Assembly (NCBI GenBank): GCA_028714995.1
Contig: JAQTLI010000176.1
Coordinates: 1-6,314, forward strand
Reading direction: 5' to 3'
Length of the DNA stretch: 6,314 bases
Origin: Methylobacter sp.
GTDB lineage: Bacteria > Pseudomonadota > Gammaproteobacteria > Methylococcales > Methylomonadaceae
Shown one piece after another: positions 1 to 5,629 of the stretch. The notes beneath the pieces are model-generated. The model did not search any database and had not been told where the DNA came from. It saw nothing but the letters and a program-made list of their open reading frames with translations. How positions within the stretch are numbered: the first letter of the stretch is position 1; each line of letters opens with the position of its first letter. The position numbers and the translations under genes were made by a program.

Positions 1-3000
1 GCCATGCAGATAGCGCTCCACCATTTGCAAGGACACTGCCGCCGCGGCATAATCGCCCAGATAATGCTGGGCAAAACCCAACAGCGCAAAATAACTGCCG
101 GAAGCGGAGACATAATTGTCGGTTTCCCAGCGAGCCAGAGTTTCAGTCATATCTACCGGCTGGTAATCCGGTTTCATCGGCGCTACCCAGCCGGCCAGCA
201 CTGCTTCGGCAAGCCCGACCGAGAACGACAGCTGGTTCTTGCGTGAAAAATGCAGGCATTCCTCGGCAGCTTCTTCAACCAAACGCAGATTCTTGCCCTG
301 TACCAGCAAATTCCACATCAGTGGCCCATAGGACAAGCCGGCGTTATACAAATCGCCGCAATTCTTGCCGCACTGGATGGCTTTGTGACAGTAATCGACG
401 ATCTCGGCCGGATGGCTGCGCGAATGCATATTGCACCAGACAATGCCGTTCATGCCACGGGTGGCGCCAAAGGTATTGGGGTGTTTTTCACACAGGTCGT
501 GGGCCAGATCCTGATAAAGGAATGCCAGCTCGAACTTGCCCTGTTCTCCGAGATTGAGGCCCATGATCGAAAACGAATAAATCACCGATTCGTCCATGCC
601 GCCCTGCAGACAATGCAGAGTAGATTGCGCCGCTGACAGATATAGCTGCGGCACCAGGCCGGACATATAGAGATCGGGGATTAGTTCGCTATAAAACGCC
701 AGCTCGATCTTACTTTTGCGGTCCTGGGTAAAAGGCATATGCAGGATAGTCGTCCAGACATCGTCTTGCTGTTCGATTTCCGCCATTAAGGCCAGCATCC
801 GCTGTTGGGCTACCTCGGGTTGTTCGGGAATTGACTTGTTGAAATAGGCCAGGCCGCGGTTAGCGGTGGCTATCGCCTTGTTGAAATTGCCGAATGAGGA
901 CAGCGACGTAGTTTGTTCCGCCAGGGCTTCAGCCTTGTCCAGGTCGCTGACGGCGTGTTCGATCAGATAATTGAGCAGCACTTCCGATCTTTCGTAACGG
1001 CCGCACATCAACTCAGTCTTGGCCAGGCGCTGGTAAATACGAAATGTCAGGTCATAAGCCTGTTGCCAGCAATCGTCCGGCAGATAGTCATGAGCTTTCT
1101 GGAAAAAATCGTTGGCGGCATCGCCAGCCAATGCATCAAGGGCTTTGTTGCCGGCATGAAAGTTGATATTGACCAGCCGATACGCCAATTCATCATTCAT
1201 GTATACTGGGCGACCCAGATTAAGGTGGGCGGCAATGGTGAACAAGTTGTCAAGTGTTTCAAGATGGGCTCCTGCCGGTACCGCTTGCAGCAGACGGTTG
1301 CCGATACGCCAGTGAATAGTGGGCCTGGTCTGGGGGTCGACTTGGCGCAGCACCGCTTCCTGAACCCGGTCGTGGACGAACTGCAGATCGGATTTATTTT
1401 CCAGCAGCATGCCCAGATTCAATACCGGCTTCAAATCTTCAAACAGCTGTTCGATGCGAATATCCAGCACCAGCGCCACATCTTCGACGCTGAAACGGTT
1501 GCCCATGCAGGCGCAGTGGTCGAGGATATGCAGGGTTTTAGAGGGCAGTTTGCTCACTTTGGAGCTGAATAATTCTACTACCGAGGTCGGCATCTGCGTG
1601 TCGCGAATCCGATTGATGTCCCAGTGCCAGTGTTGTTCGGCATCAGTATTCAGCAGATCCTCATTATACAGCCAAGCCAAACTTTCGCTGACGAATAGCG
1701 GGTTGCCTTCGGTGAGGTGGGCGATAAATTCCGCCAGATTGGCCGTGGTTTCCAGCGAGGAATTGAGGATATAGGCCACCATCTCGTGGCAGTCGGCGTC
1801 GGTTAGTGCCTCCACGCGAATTTCCGCGAACGGGTCGTTGTTTTCCTGAATCTTGCGTATCAGCTTGCTGAGCGGATGGCTGCTGTCGACTTCGTTGTGC
1901 CGGTAGGCCCCCATGAAAAAGAGGAAGGGATGCTCTTGATGGTTGTCGAACAGGTTTTGTAGAAAATCGAAGGTAGCGCTGTCGCACCATTGCAAGTCGT
2001 CGATAAACAGCACCAGCGGATTATCCTCGCTGGCCAGACAGGCTAAAAATCGGCCGAACAAATTGTTGAAACGGTTGCGGGCTTCCACCGGTGGCAGATG
2101 CGGCACTTCTGGTTGAGGGCCGATGATGAATTCCAGTTCCGGCAACACATCGCTGATAACGCTGCCGTTATTGTCCACGACGTCGAGTATTTTGGCCCGC
2201 CACTGCTGAACCCGTGAGTCACTTTCGGTCAAAAAGATGCGGATCAGATTTCGCAAAGCCTGAATCAGCGAGCTGTAGGGGATGTTTTTCTGGTATTGGT
2301 CGAATTTGCCGGAAGTGAAGTAACCGCGATTTTTGACCAGTGGTTTTTGCAGTTCCTGAATCAGCCGGGTTTTGCCGATGCCGGACAGGCCGGAAATAAA
2401 TACCGAGCTAAATTTGCCTCTGATGACCTCGTTGTATTGCTGCTGTATCAACAGGCTTTCGGCCTGACGGCCGACCATTTTCGAAATAAAGATGACCCGG
2501 CGGCTGCGATCGTGCTGACCGATGGTAAACGCCGATACGTTGCCGGTGGCGGCATATTCTTCCTTGCAGCGGTTCAAATCGGCCAGTAACCCTGCGGCAC
2601 TCTGATAGCGTTTCTCGGGCTGTTTGACGGTGAGTTTGGCAATAATATCGGCCAAGGCTTGAGGAATCTGCGGCTTGAGCTGATTGGCTTTAGGCGTTTC
2701 CTCGGCCAGATGCGAATGAATTAGCTCCAGCGGATCGCTGGAAAAGAACGGCAGCTGGCCGGTCAGCAGCTCATAGAACACTATCCCCAATGAATACAAA
2801 TCGGTAGAAAAATCTACCCTGTAGTTGATACGGCCGGTCTGTTCCGGCGACGTGTAGGCCAAAGTATGGCGTACGAATTCCGGGTCGTAGATAAAATGGC
2901 TGACATCACGAATGTCGAGCGGCGTGATGAAATCGGTCAGCCGCAGGGTCAGCGTCCCCGGTTGCAGCAGAATATTGTGCGGCTTGACGCCGCCGTGGGT

Positions 3001-3417
3001 AATGCCGGCATCGTGTACCGCTTGCAGGGTATCGGCCAGTGTACAGGCCAGCGTAAAAAAATCGTTGAGATCGAGCTTGTCTTGCTGTTTCGCCCAACAG
3101 TTCAGCGGTTGCCCTGCGAACCAAGGCTGAACGATAAACTGTAGGTCGCCGTAAGTCTCCAAGGCGAGCGGCGTAGAAACCCGCGGATCGTGCAGCACTT
3201 TTAAGCGTTCAATTTTCTGGCGCAGATGCCGGGACTGGTCGTCCCAGCTCGACAGCAGTTTCAGCAGTTTGATGATCAACGGTTGGTCGGGGACGTGTTT
3301 GTGGTAGCCCTTGAATACCAAGGCCTGCAAGCTTTCTCCCAGTTTTTCGGTAACGATGTAGTTGCCCAGTTTCGGCGCGCCCAGCTGTTGATTATTTTTT
3401 TTTGTTATATCAATCAA
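1..3417 (-). CDS. Giant Ser/Thr-kinase-like / AAA-ATPase signalling protein (trifunctional kinase / ATP-binding / sensor histidine kinase type), C-terminus outside window
   Basis: The frame is open for 1139 codons and runs off the window edge. Residues about 15-285 form a protein-kinase fold. They show a degenerate glycine loop (KLGESLQALVF), the beta-3 lysine K50 (IIKLLK), the catalytic loop HGGVKPHN (141-148), TDFI (D162) in place of DFG, and SPEQTGR (190-196), the usual APE-region signature of this family. A linker ending in KMVGRQAE (about 313-320) leads into an AAA-type ATPase. That domain has Walker A GLSGIGKT (343-350, K349) and Walker B LVLFIDDLQWCD (468-479). Residues from about 620 to the edge are helix-rich and TPR-like, with no motif I can name. 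Known relatives continue with GAF, HisKA and HATPase_c domains, which are not visible here. The protein is probably a cytoplasmic signalling protein. The HRD aspartate is replaced by Gly143, so phosphotransfer by this domain is doubtful. No ATG lies between the upstream in-frame stop (3447-3445) and the kinase domain, so I chose the TTG at 3417. The family assignment is firm. The exact start is less so. Confidence 0.92.
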   Translation of the reverse strand, partial: MIDITKKNNQQLGAPKLGNYIVTEKLGESLQALVFKGYHKHVPDQPLIIKLLKLLSSWDDQSRHLRQKIERLKVLHDPRVSTPLALETYGDLQFIVQPWFAGQPLNCWAKQQDKLDLNDFFTLACTLADTLQAVHDAGITHGGVKPHNILLQPGTLTLRLTDFITPLDIRDVSHFIYDPEFVRHTLAYTSPEQTGRINYRVDFSTDLYSLGIVFYELLTGQLPFFSSDPLELIHSHLAEETPKANQLKPQIPQALADIIAKLTVKQPEKRYQSAAGLLADLNRCKEEYAATGNVSAFTIGQHDRSRRVIFISKMVGRQAESLLIQQQYNEVIRGKFSSVFISGLSGIGKTRLIQELQKPLVKNRGYFTSGKFDQYQKNIPYSSLIQALRNLIRIFLTESDSRVQQWRAKILDVVDNNGSVISDVLPELEFIIGPQPEVPHLPPVEARNRFNNLFGRFLACLASEDNPLVLFIDDLQWCDSATFDFLQNLFDNHQEHPFLFFMGAYRHNEVDSSHPLSKLIRKIQENNDPFAEIRVEALTDADCHEMVAYILNSSLETTANLAEFIAHLTEGNPLFVSESLAWLYNEDLLNTDAEQHWHWDINRIRDTQMPTSVVELFSSKVSKLPSKTLHILDHCACMGNRFSVEDVALVLDIRIEQLFEDLKPVLNLGMLLENKSDLQFVHDRVQEAVLRQVDPQTRPTIHWRIGNRLLQAVPAGAHLETLDNLFTIAAHLNLGRPVYMNDELAYRLVNINFHAGNKALDALAGDAANDFFQKAHDYLPDDCWQQAYDLTFRIYQRLAKTELMCGRYERSEVLLNYLIEHAVSDLDKAEALAEQTTSLSSFGNFNKAIATANRGLAYFNKSIPEQPEVAQQRMLALMAEIEQQDDVWTTILHMPFTQDRKSKIELAFYSELIPDLYMSGLVPQLYLSAAQSTLHCLQGGMDESVIYSFSIMGLNLGEQGKFELAFLYQDLAHDLCEKHPNTFGATRGMNGIVWCNMHSRSHPAEIVDYCHKAIQCGKNCGDLYNAGLSYGPLMWNLLVQGKNLRLVEEAAEECLHFSRKNQLSFSVGLAEAVLAGWVAPMKPDYQPVDMTETLARWETDNYVSASGSYFALLGFAQHYLGDYAAAAVSLQMVERYLHG

Positions 3418-3687
3418 TTGAGATATGTTCTCTGGAACGTAGGGTTATTTTTGGCATAGTAAAGTAATTTTCAGACCAAAACCAGAAATTTCGCGATGAT
3501 GAGGTCGTAATAGAGGGTGAGCTAAATAAACGACAGAAATGTTTCATAGGCTTTATAAACGATTGCTATTGTGAGTTGCCGCTTGTTGACGCCGATTGAA
3601 TTTTGAGCGCTGTTTCCCCCCAATCTCTAGATGATGGTAGGGTATGAACTTTAGCGATGTAGGGATTTTAAGGCTTTACTGGGGGCG
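3418..3687. other. Non-coding gap between the coiled-coil gene and the kinase gene
   Basis: I see no credible gene in this 270-base stretch. On the minus strand there is a 15-codon ORF (3457-3410, starting MPKITLRSRE) that overlaps the kinase start. It could be a leader peptide or chance. I could not find a clean hairpin with a T-run after the 3688 stop, nor a convincing -35/-10 pair. The best -10-like string on the minus strand is TACTAT, just before the ATG at 3457, and it has no good -35. The kinase gene probably has its own promoter here, because the gap is long and the composition changes across it. Confidence 0.5.
3428..3433 (-). promoter_or_regulatory. Candidate ribosome binding site for the TTG start of the kinase gene
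   Basis: AGAGAA on the minus strand lies 10 bases before the TTG at 3417. It is a weak purine-rich match to Shine-Dalgarno, but it is the only one close to the sole plausible start codon in the open part of the frame. It supports, without proving, a TTG start that gives a protein beginning MIDITKKNN. Confidence 0.3.
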
Positions 3688-4239
3688 TTAATAGGTAACG
3701 GTAGTGTTTGAATGTTCAATCAAATCCAGCGTTCTTTCTGGCAGGATTCCGGTCGTCGCCCCTTCCAGATTCAATCGCGCATCTTCATGTACGGTCGTCA
3801 TAAACCGGATCAACTGCATCTCGTGTTTCATTTTCTCTTCAAAATCCTCGGCTTCCCACATTTTGTTCAGCAAATATTTCGCATGATGATGAATGGTGAA
3901 GGCAACCGCCTCGGGTAAATGCGTGTAACTGGCCTGAATTGAAGATTTAAGTTGATCCAGCGATGCCAAATATTGTTTATAGTCGCTGACGTCCTGTTTG
4001 CATTTGGTTTTAAACATGGACAATTCAGCGTTATGTTTAGTCCTTAGCAAGGTGATATCGTGTTCCAGCTGCACGCTGCGCTTTTTTAACTCAGCCTCCA
4101 GCGCTTTTTCGGACAGTACCTGGGCATGTTTAAGCTTTGCTTGGCTGTCCTGATTATCTTGCTGCCATTTCAGATTTTCATCTTTGACTGAATGGATAAG
4201 ATTAACAATATTAGAAACCCAGTTTTTTAAAATACTCAT
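3688..4239 (-). CDS. Coiled-coil protein of unknown function, second gene of a two-gene unit
   Basis: This is a 183-residue protein that I do not recognise. Residues about 20-102 are rich in K, E, Q and L and lack helix breakers, which suggests a long coiled coil. Residues 103-183 are more globular, with a His cluster HHH at 117-119, an acidic/basic helix MWEAEDFEEKMKHEM (127-141) and a short polar tail ending NTTVTY. There is one cysteine (C80). No signal peptide or strong membrane segment is visible, although the first 16 residues (ILKNWVSNIVNLI) could form an amphipathic, membrane-touching helix. The ATG lies only three bases after the stop of the upstream membrane-protein gene, so the two are very likely co-transcribed and translationally coupled. 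By inference, this protein may be the soluble partner of that membrane protein. Confidence is high that the gene is real and nil on its function. Confidence 0.85.
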   Translation of the reverse strand: MSILKNWVSNIVNLIHSVKDENLKWQQDNQDSQAKLKHAQVLSEKALEAELKKRSVQLEHDITLLRTKHNAELSMFKTKCKQDVSDYKQYLASLDQLKSSIQASYTHLPEAVAFTIHHHAKYLLNKMWEAEDFEEKMKHEMQLIRFMTTVHEDARLNLEGATTGILPERTLDLIEHSNTTVTY

Positions 4240-4242
4240 GCT

Positions 4243-4767
4243 CTACTTAATAGTCGATATTCTTTGCTGCAATTCTAACAGAGCGACAATATCCTGTTGA
4301 TCCCGATAGCGTGTATTTTCCTGCTGTAATTGCTTATAAGTTGTTGCCGGCATGCTCTCCTTCATCGAAAGCAGATCTTTATCTATGGCTTTAGATAAAG
4401 ACCGGATGTGTTTGCGGTTATTAAGCTTTAACAAACGTTTTCTGCTCAGTTCACTGAAATATTTTAATTGTAATGTCTTGAAATAAAACAGCCGCTTAAC
4501 CTGATCCTGCCTGGCCTGAACAAACAACAACCGCCGCTGTACCCGCTGTTTTGATGAAAAGTAATCTAAAACAGAACGGACAACGATTTTAGAAATGCCC
4601 AGCAACGCGGAAATTATCAACAAAGCAAATGCAATTAAAAGAATTGCCGACCCCAGCTGAGTAAATACCTGAGGCAAGCCAGGTACCGCTAACCACAGCA
4701 ATACCTCTACCAATAAAAACACGGGGATAGACGCAAGAACAAGCAACAGGGAAATTCTAATAATCAA
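4243..4767 (-). CDS. Two-helix membrane protein with long basic helical tail, unknown function
   Basis: This is a 174-residue protein that I do not recognise. Two hydrophobic segments, about residues 4-28 and 38-62, are joined by a short turn (PGLPQVFTQ). They should form an inner-membrane hairpin. Residues 63-174 are strongly basic and helical (KQRVQRRLLF, SRKRLLKLNNRKH) and end in a Q/E-rich helix. By the positive-inside rule this tail is cytoplasmic. The start is TTG: the frame upstream to its TAA stop (about 4821-4819) has no ATG, and an AGG at 4775-4777 sits seven bases before the TTG. The stop is three bases from the ATG of the coiled-coil gene, so the pair forms one unit. The 47-base gap to the preceding small gene has no visible terminator, so all three could share a transcript. 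The family is unknown. Confidence 0.85.
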   Translation of the reverse strand: MIIRISLLLVLASIPVFLLVEVLLWLAVPGLPQVFTQLGSAILLIAFALLIISALLGISKIVVRSVLDYFSSKQRVQRRLLFVQARQDQVKRLFYFKTLQLKYFSELSRKRLLKLNNRKHIRSLSKAIDKDLLSMKESMPATTYKQLQQENTRYRDQQDIVALLELQQRISTIK

Positions 4768-4774
4768 AAGAAAG

Positions 4775-4777
4775 CCT
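4775..4777 (-). promoter_or_regulatory. Short Shine-Dalgarno core deciding the TTG start of the membrane-protein gene
   Basis: AGG in the minus-strand context GGTTAGGCTTTCTT lies seven bases before the TTG at 4767. It is short but correctly spaced. There is no ATG in frame between the upstream stop and the first transmembrane helix, so this TTG is the best start. Confidence 0.4.
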
Positions 4778-4814
4778 AACCAAGCGGTGTATGACGCTAT
4801 ATTTGCATTCTGGT

Positions 4815-5120
4815 TTAATTATCACAGACATGGTGAACGGAATAGTCAGTATCTTTTATACTCGGCATATTGGGCATAGCCACTCCTTTCATCATTTCAC
4901 CGCATCTTTTCATTTCTTGCAGCACGGAAGTTTTCGCGATCTCTTGACCGAATGAAATAGCCAACTGCTGAGCTTCATCACGCTTTCCACTCGCACACAA
5001 GGATTTCAGCTCATTATCCAATTGGCTCGATCGTAGCTCTAATGCTTGCAGTGCTGCTTGATCAACGCCTTCCATACAAGCCTGCATATTCTGCATCTGC
5101 AGCATCATTTCCTCGCTCAT
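4815..5120 (-). CDS. Small Met-rich four-cysteine protein, probably the mature part of an exported protein whose signal peptide is out of frame
   Basis: This is 101 residues if read from the ATG at 5120. The sequence is rich in Met and Gln at the start (EEMMLQMQNMQACM) and has four cysteines (C15, C42, C73, C99). It ends in HHVCDN. Even cysteine content and helical spacing suit an oxidised periplasmic protein with disulfides, but this frame has no export signal. Going upstream in the same frame, the codons read LPYIAQDIPD just before the Met, and a textbook signal peptide lies in the other frame from the ATG at 5190. Removing one base at 5139-5140 joins them into a 124-residue precursor, MKKLTTIIAFLLLPALHA, then QDIPDMSEEMM, with an A-x-A-like cleavage site. 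So the gene is probably 4815-5190 with a frameshift, either real or a sequencing error. I have a general impression that similar small exported proteins with a DIPxMSE start occur in gammaproteobacteria, but I cannot confirm it. The function is unknown. Confidence 0.72.
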   Translation of the reverse strand: MSEEMMLQMQNMQACMEGVDQAALQALELRSSQLDNELKSLCASGKRDEAQQLAISFGQEIAKTSVLQEMKRCGEMMKGVAMPNMPSIKDTDYSVHHVCDN

Positions 5121-5190
5121 ATCCGGAATATCCTGTGCAATGTAAGGCAGGCAATAACAGAAATGCGATGATGGTTGTTAGTTTTTTCAT
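5062..5190 (-). pseudogene. Out-of-frame signal-peptide start of the four-cysteine protein gene
   Basis: From the ATG at 5190 the frame encodes MKKLTTIIAFLLLPALH, a basic n-region plus a hydrophobic core typical of a Sec signal peptide. It then reads 25 residues with no export logic and stops at 5064-5062. The offset to the downstream 4815-5120 frame is +1, so one excess base (one A of the AA at 5139-5140 on the plus strand) accounts for it. The Cys that appears after the core (ALHC) is not a valid lipobox because His precedes it. This makes the read-through frame unlikely to be a real lipoprotein. Confidence 0.6.
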
Positions 5191-5233
5191 ATTATAGTTT
5201 CTACTAACTATTCTTATGACGCCAAAGAGGATG

Positions 5234-5267
5234 CTTGCTTGCGTGCAAAAACTTGCTTGCGTGCAAA
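5234..5267. repeat. Two perfect 16-bp direct repeats with palindromic core, possible operator
   Basis: CTTGCTTGCGTGCAAA occurs at 5234-5249 and again at 5252-5267, separated by AA, giving an 18-base period. Each copy contains the near-perfect palindrome TTGCGTGCAA (TTGC..GCAA). The pair lies 44 bases upstream of the ATG at 5190 and next to AT-rich -10-like strings. Two identical palindromic sites close to a start suggest binding of a dimeric regulator to tandem sites. A simple replication-slippage duplication is the alternative. Two copies are too few for a CRISPR. Confidence 0.7.
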
Positions 5268-5293
5268 TAGTATAATACCGAAAATCCGATAAC

Positions 5294-5322
5294 TAAAACA
5301 GGACGGAGCAATTGCCTCGTCC
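5294..5322 (-). terminator. Candidate rho-independent terminator after the ftsK / small membrane protein unit
   Basis: On the minus strand, GGACGAGGCAATTGCTCCGTCC forms an inverted repeat: a 5-bp GGACG/CGTCC outer stem, a two-base internal mismatch, then GCAATTGC. It is followed by TGTTTTAG. The T-run is short and the apex is tight, so efficiency is uncertain. Its place, about 120 bases after the stop at 5441, fits an end for the upstream transcript. The overlapping string CCTCGTCCGCGAGG (5315-5328) can form a competing 5-bp hairpin. Confidence 0.4.
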
Positions 5323-5440
5323 GCGAGGTTAGCTCAGAAAATGGATGAAATGTGAGGTACAAAACTTTCAGAACGGAACTAGATTCAGAGTATGCCTAAC
5401 TTCCGCTCAAGTTCAGCACAAAGGATTTCATCTACCAGGC

Positions 5441-5629
5441 TTATCTATTAATAGTTGAATAAACTAACGCATAAATCATCAACTGCAAAAAGACCAGCCC
5501 CCAGAAATAGAGGCCAAATAGAACAGCTTTTACTTGTATTGGCTGTTGCGGGGAATTGCGTTTGACGAAAAAAATGCCGCCAAGGGTTGAAATAACAGCG
5601 ATGGCGGCACCAATCAAGACAAAGTTCAT
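5441..5629 (-). CDS. Small two-helix inner-membrane protein, coupled to ftsK
   Basis: This is a 62-residue protein that I do not recognise. Two hydrophobic helices, about residues 3-22 and 35-58, flank a short basic loop (KRNSPQQPIQVK, 23-34). By the positive-inside rule the loop is cytoplasmic and both ends face the periplasm. The second helix is aromatic (LYFWGLVFLQLMIYALVY). The ATG shares its A with the TAA stop of ftsK (TAATG), so the gene is translated by coupling to ftsK and belongs to the same transcript. Helix length, charge pattern and tight overlap argue that it is real despite its size. The function is unknown. A role near the division machinery would be only a guess from position. 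Confidence 0.83.
   Translation of the reverse strand: MNFVLIGAAIAVISTLGGIFFVKRNSPQQPIQVKAVLFGLYFWGLVFLQLMIYALVYSTINR

Larger units (their letters stand above)
5191..5440. other. Non-coding gap with repeats and a terminator-like hairpin
   Basis: This is 250 bases without a supported gene, between the small membrane protein and the four-cysteine protein. It contains the hairpin at 5301-5322 and the tandem repeats at 5234-5267. A perfect TATAAT lies on the minus strand at 5191-5196, directly against the ATG at 5190. Another perfect TATAAT lies on the plus strand at 5271-5276. Neither has a good -35 box at 16-18 bases, so I do not call a promoter. The gap most likely ends the ftsK transcript and holds the control region of the downstream genes. 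Confidence 0.5.

Noticed and set aside
913..1572. A 219-codon open frame on the plus strand, with other plus-strand frames at 4-636, 2296-2589 and 2866-3459
   Set aside because: They lie opposite the kinase/ATPase gene, whose frame has clear conserved motifs throughout. The plus-strand products show no domain or membrane logic and are antisense shadows.
1664..1990. A 108-codon minus-strand frame, and another at 2906-3124
   Set aside because: Both overlap the kinase gene in another frame of the same strand and encode Arg-rich, motif-free sequences.
3704..3918. Two short plus-strand frames over the coiled-coil gene
   Set aside because: They are antisense to a better-supported gene that is coupled to its neighbour. 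No ribosome binding site or recognisable content.
5135..5190. Lipoprotein signal (LPALHC) in the frame from 5190
   Set aside because: His directly before the Cys is not accepted by signal peptidase II, and the frame ends soon after in non-conserved sequence. A frameshifted ordinary signal peptide explains it better.
5191..5196. Perfect TATAAT on the minus strand as the -10 box for the gene at 5190
   Set aside because: It abuts the ATG, so transcription would begin inside the coding region. There is no acceptable -35 at the right distance.
5234..5267. Possible CRISPR array
   Set aside because: There are only two repeats with a two-base gap, so there is no spacer. No cas gene is nearby.
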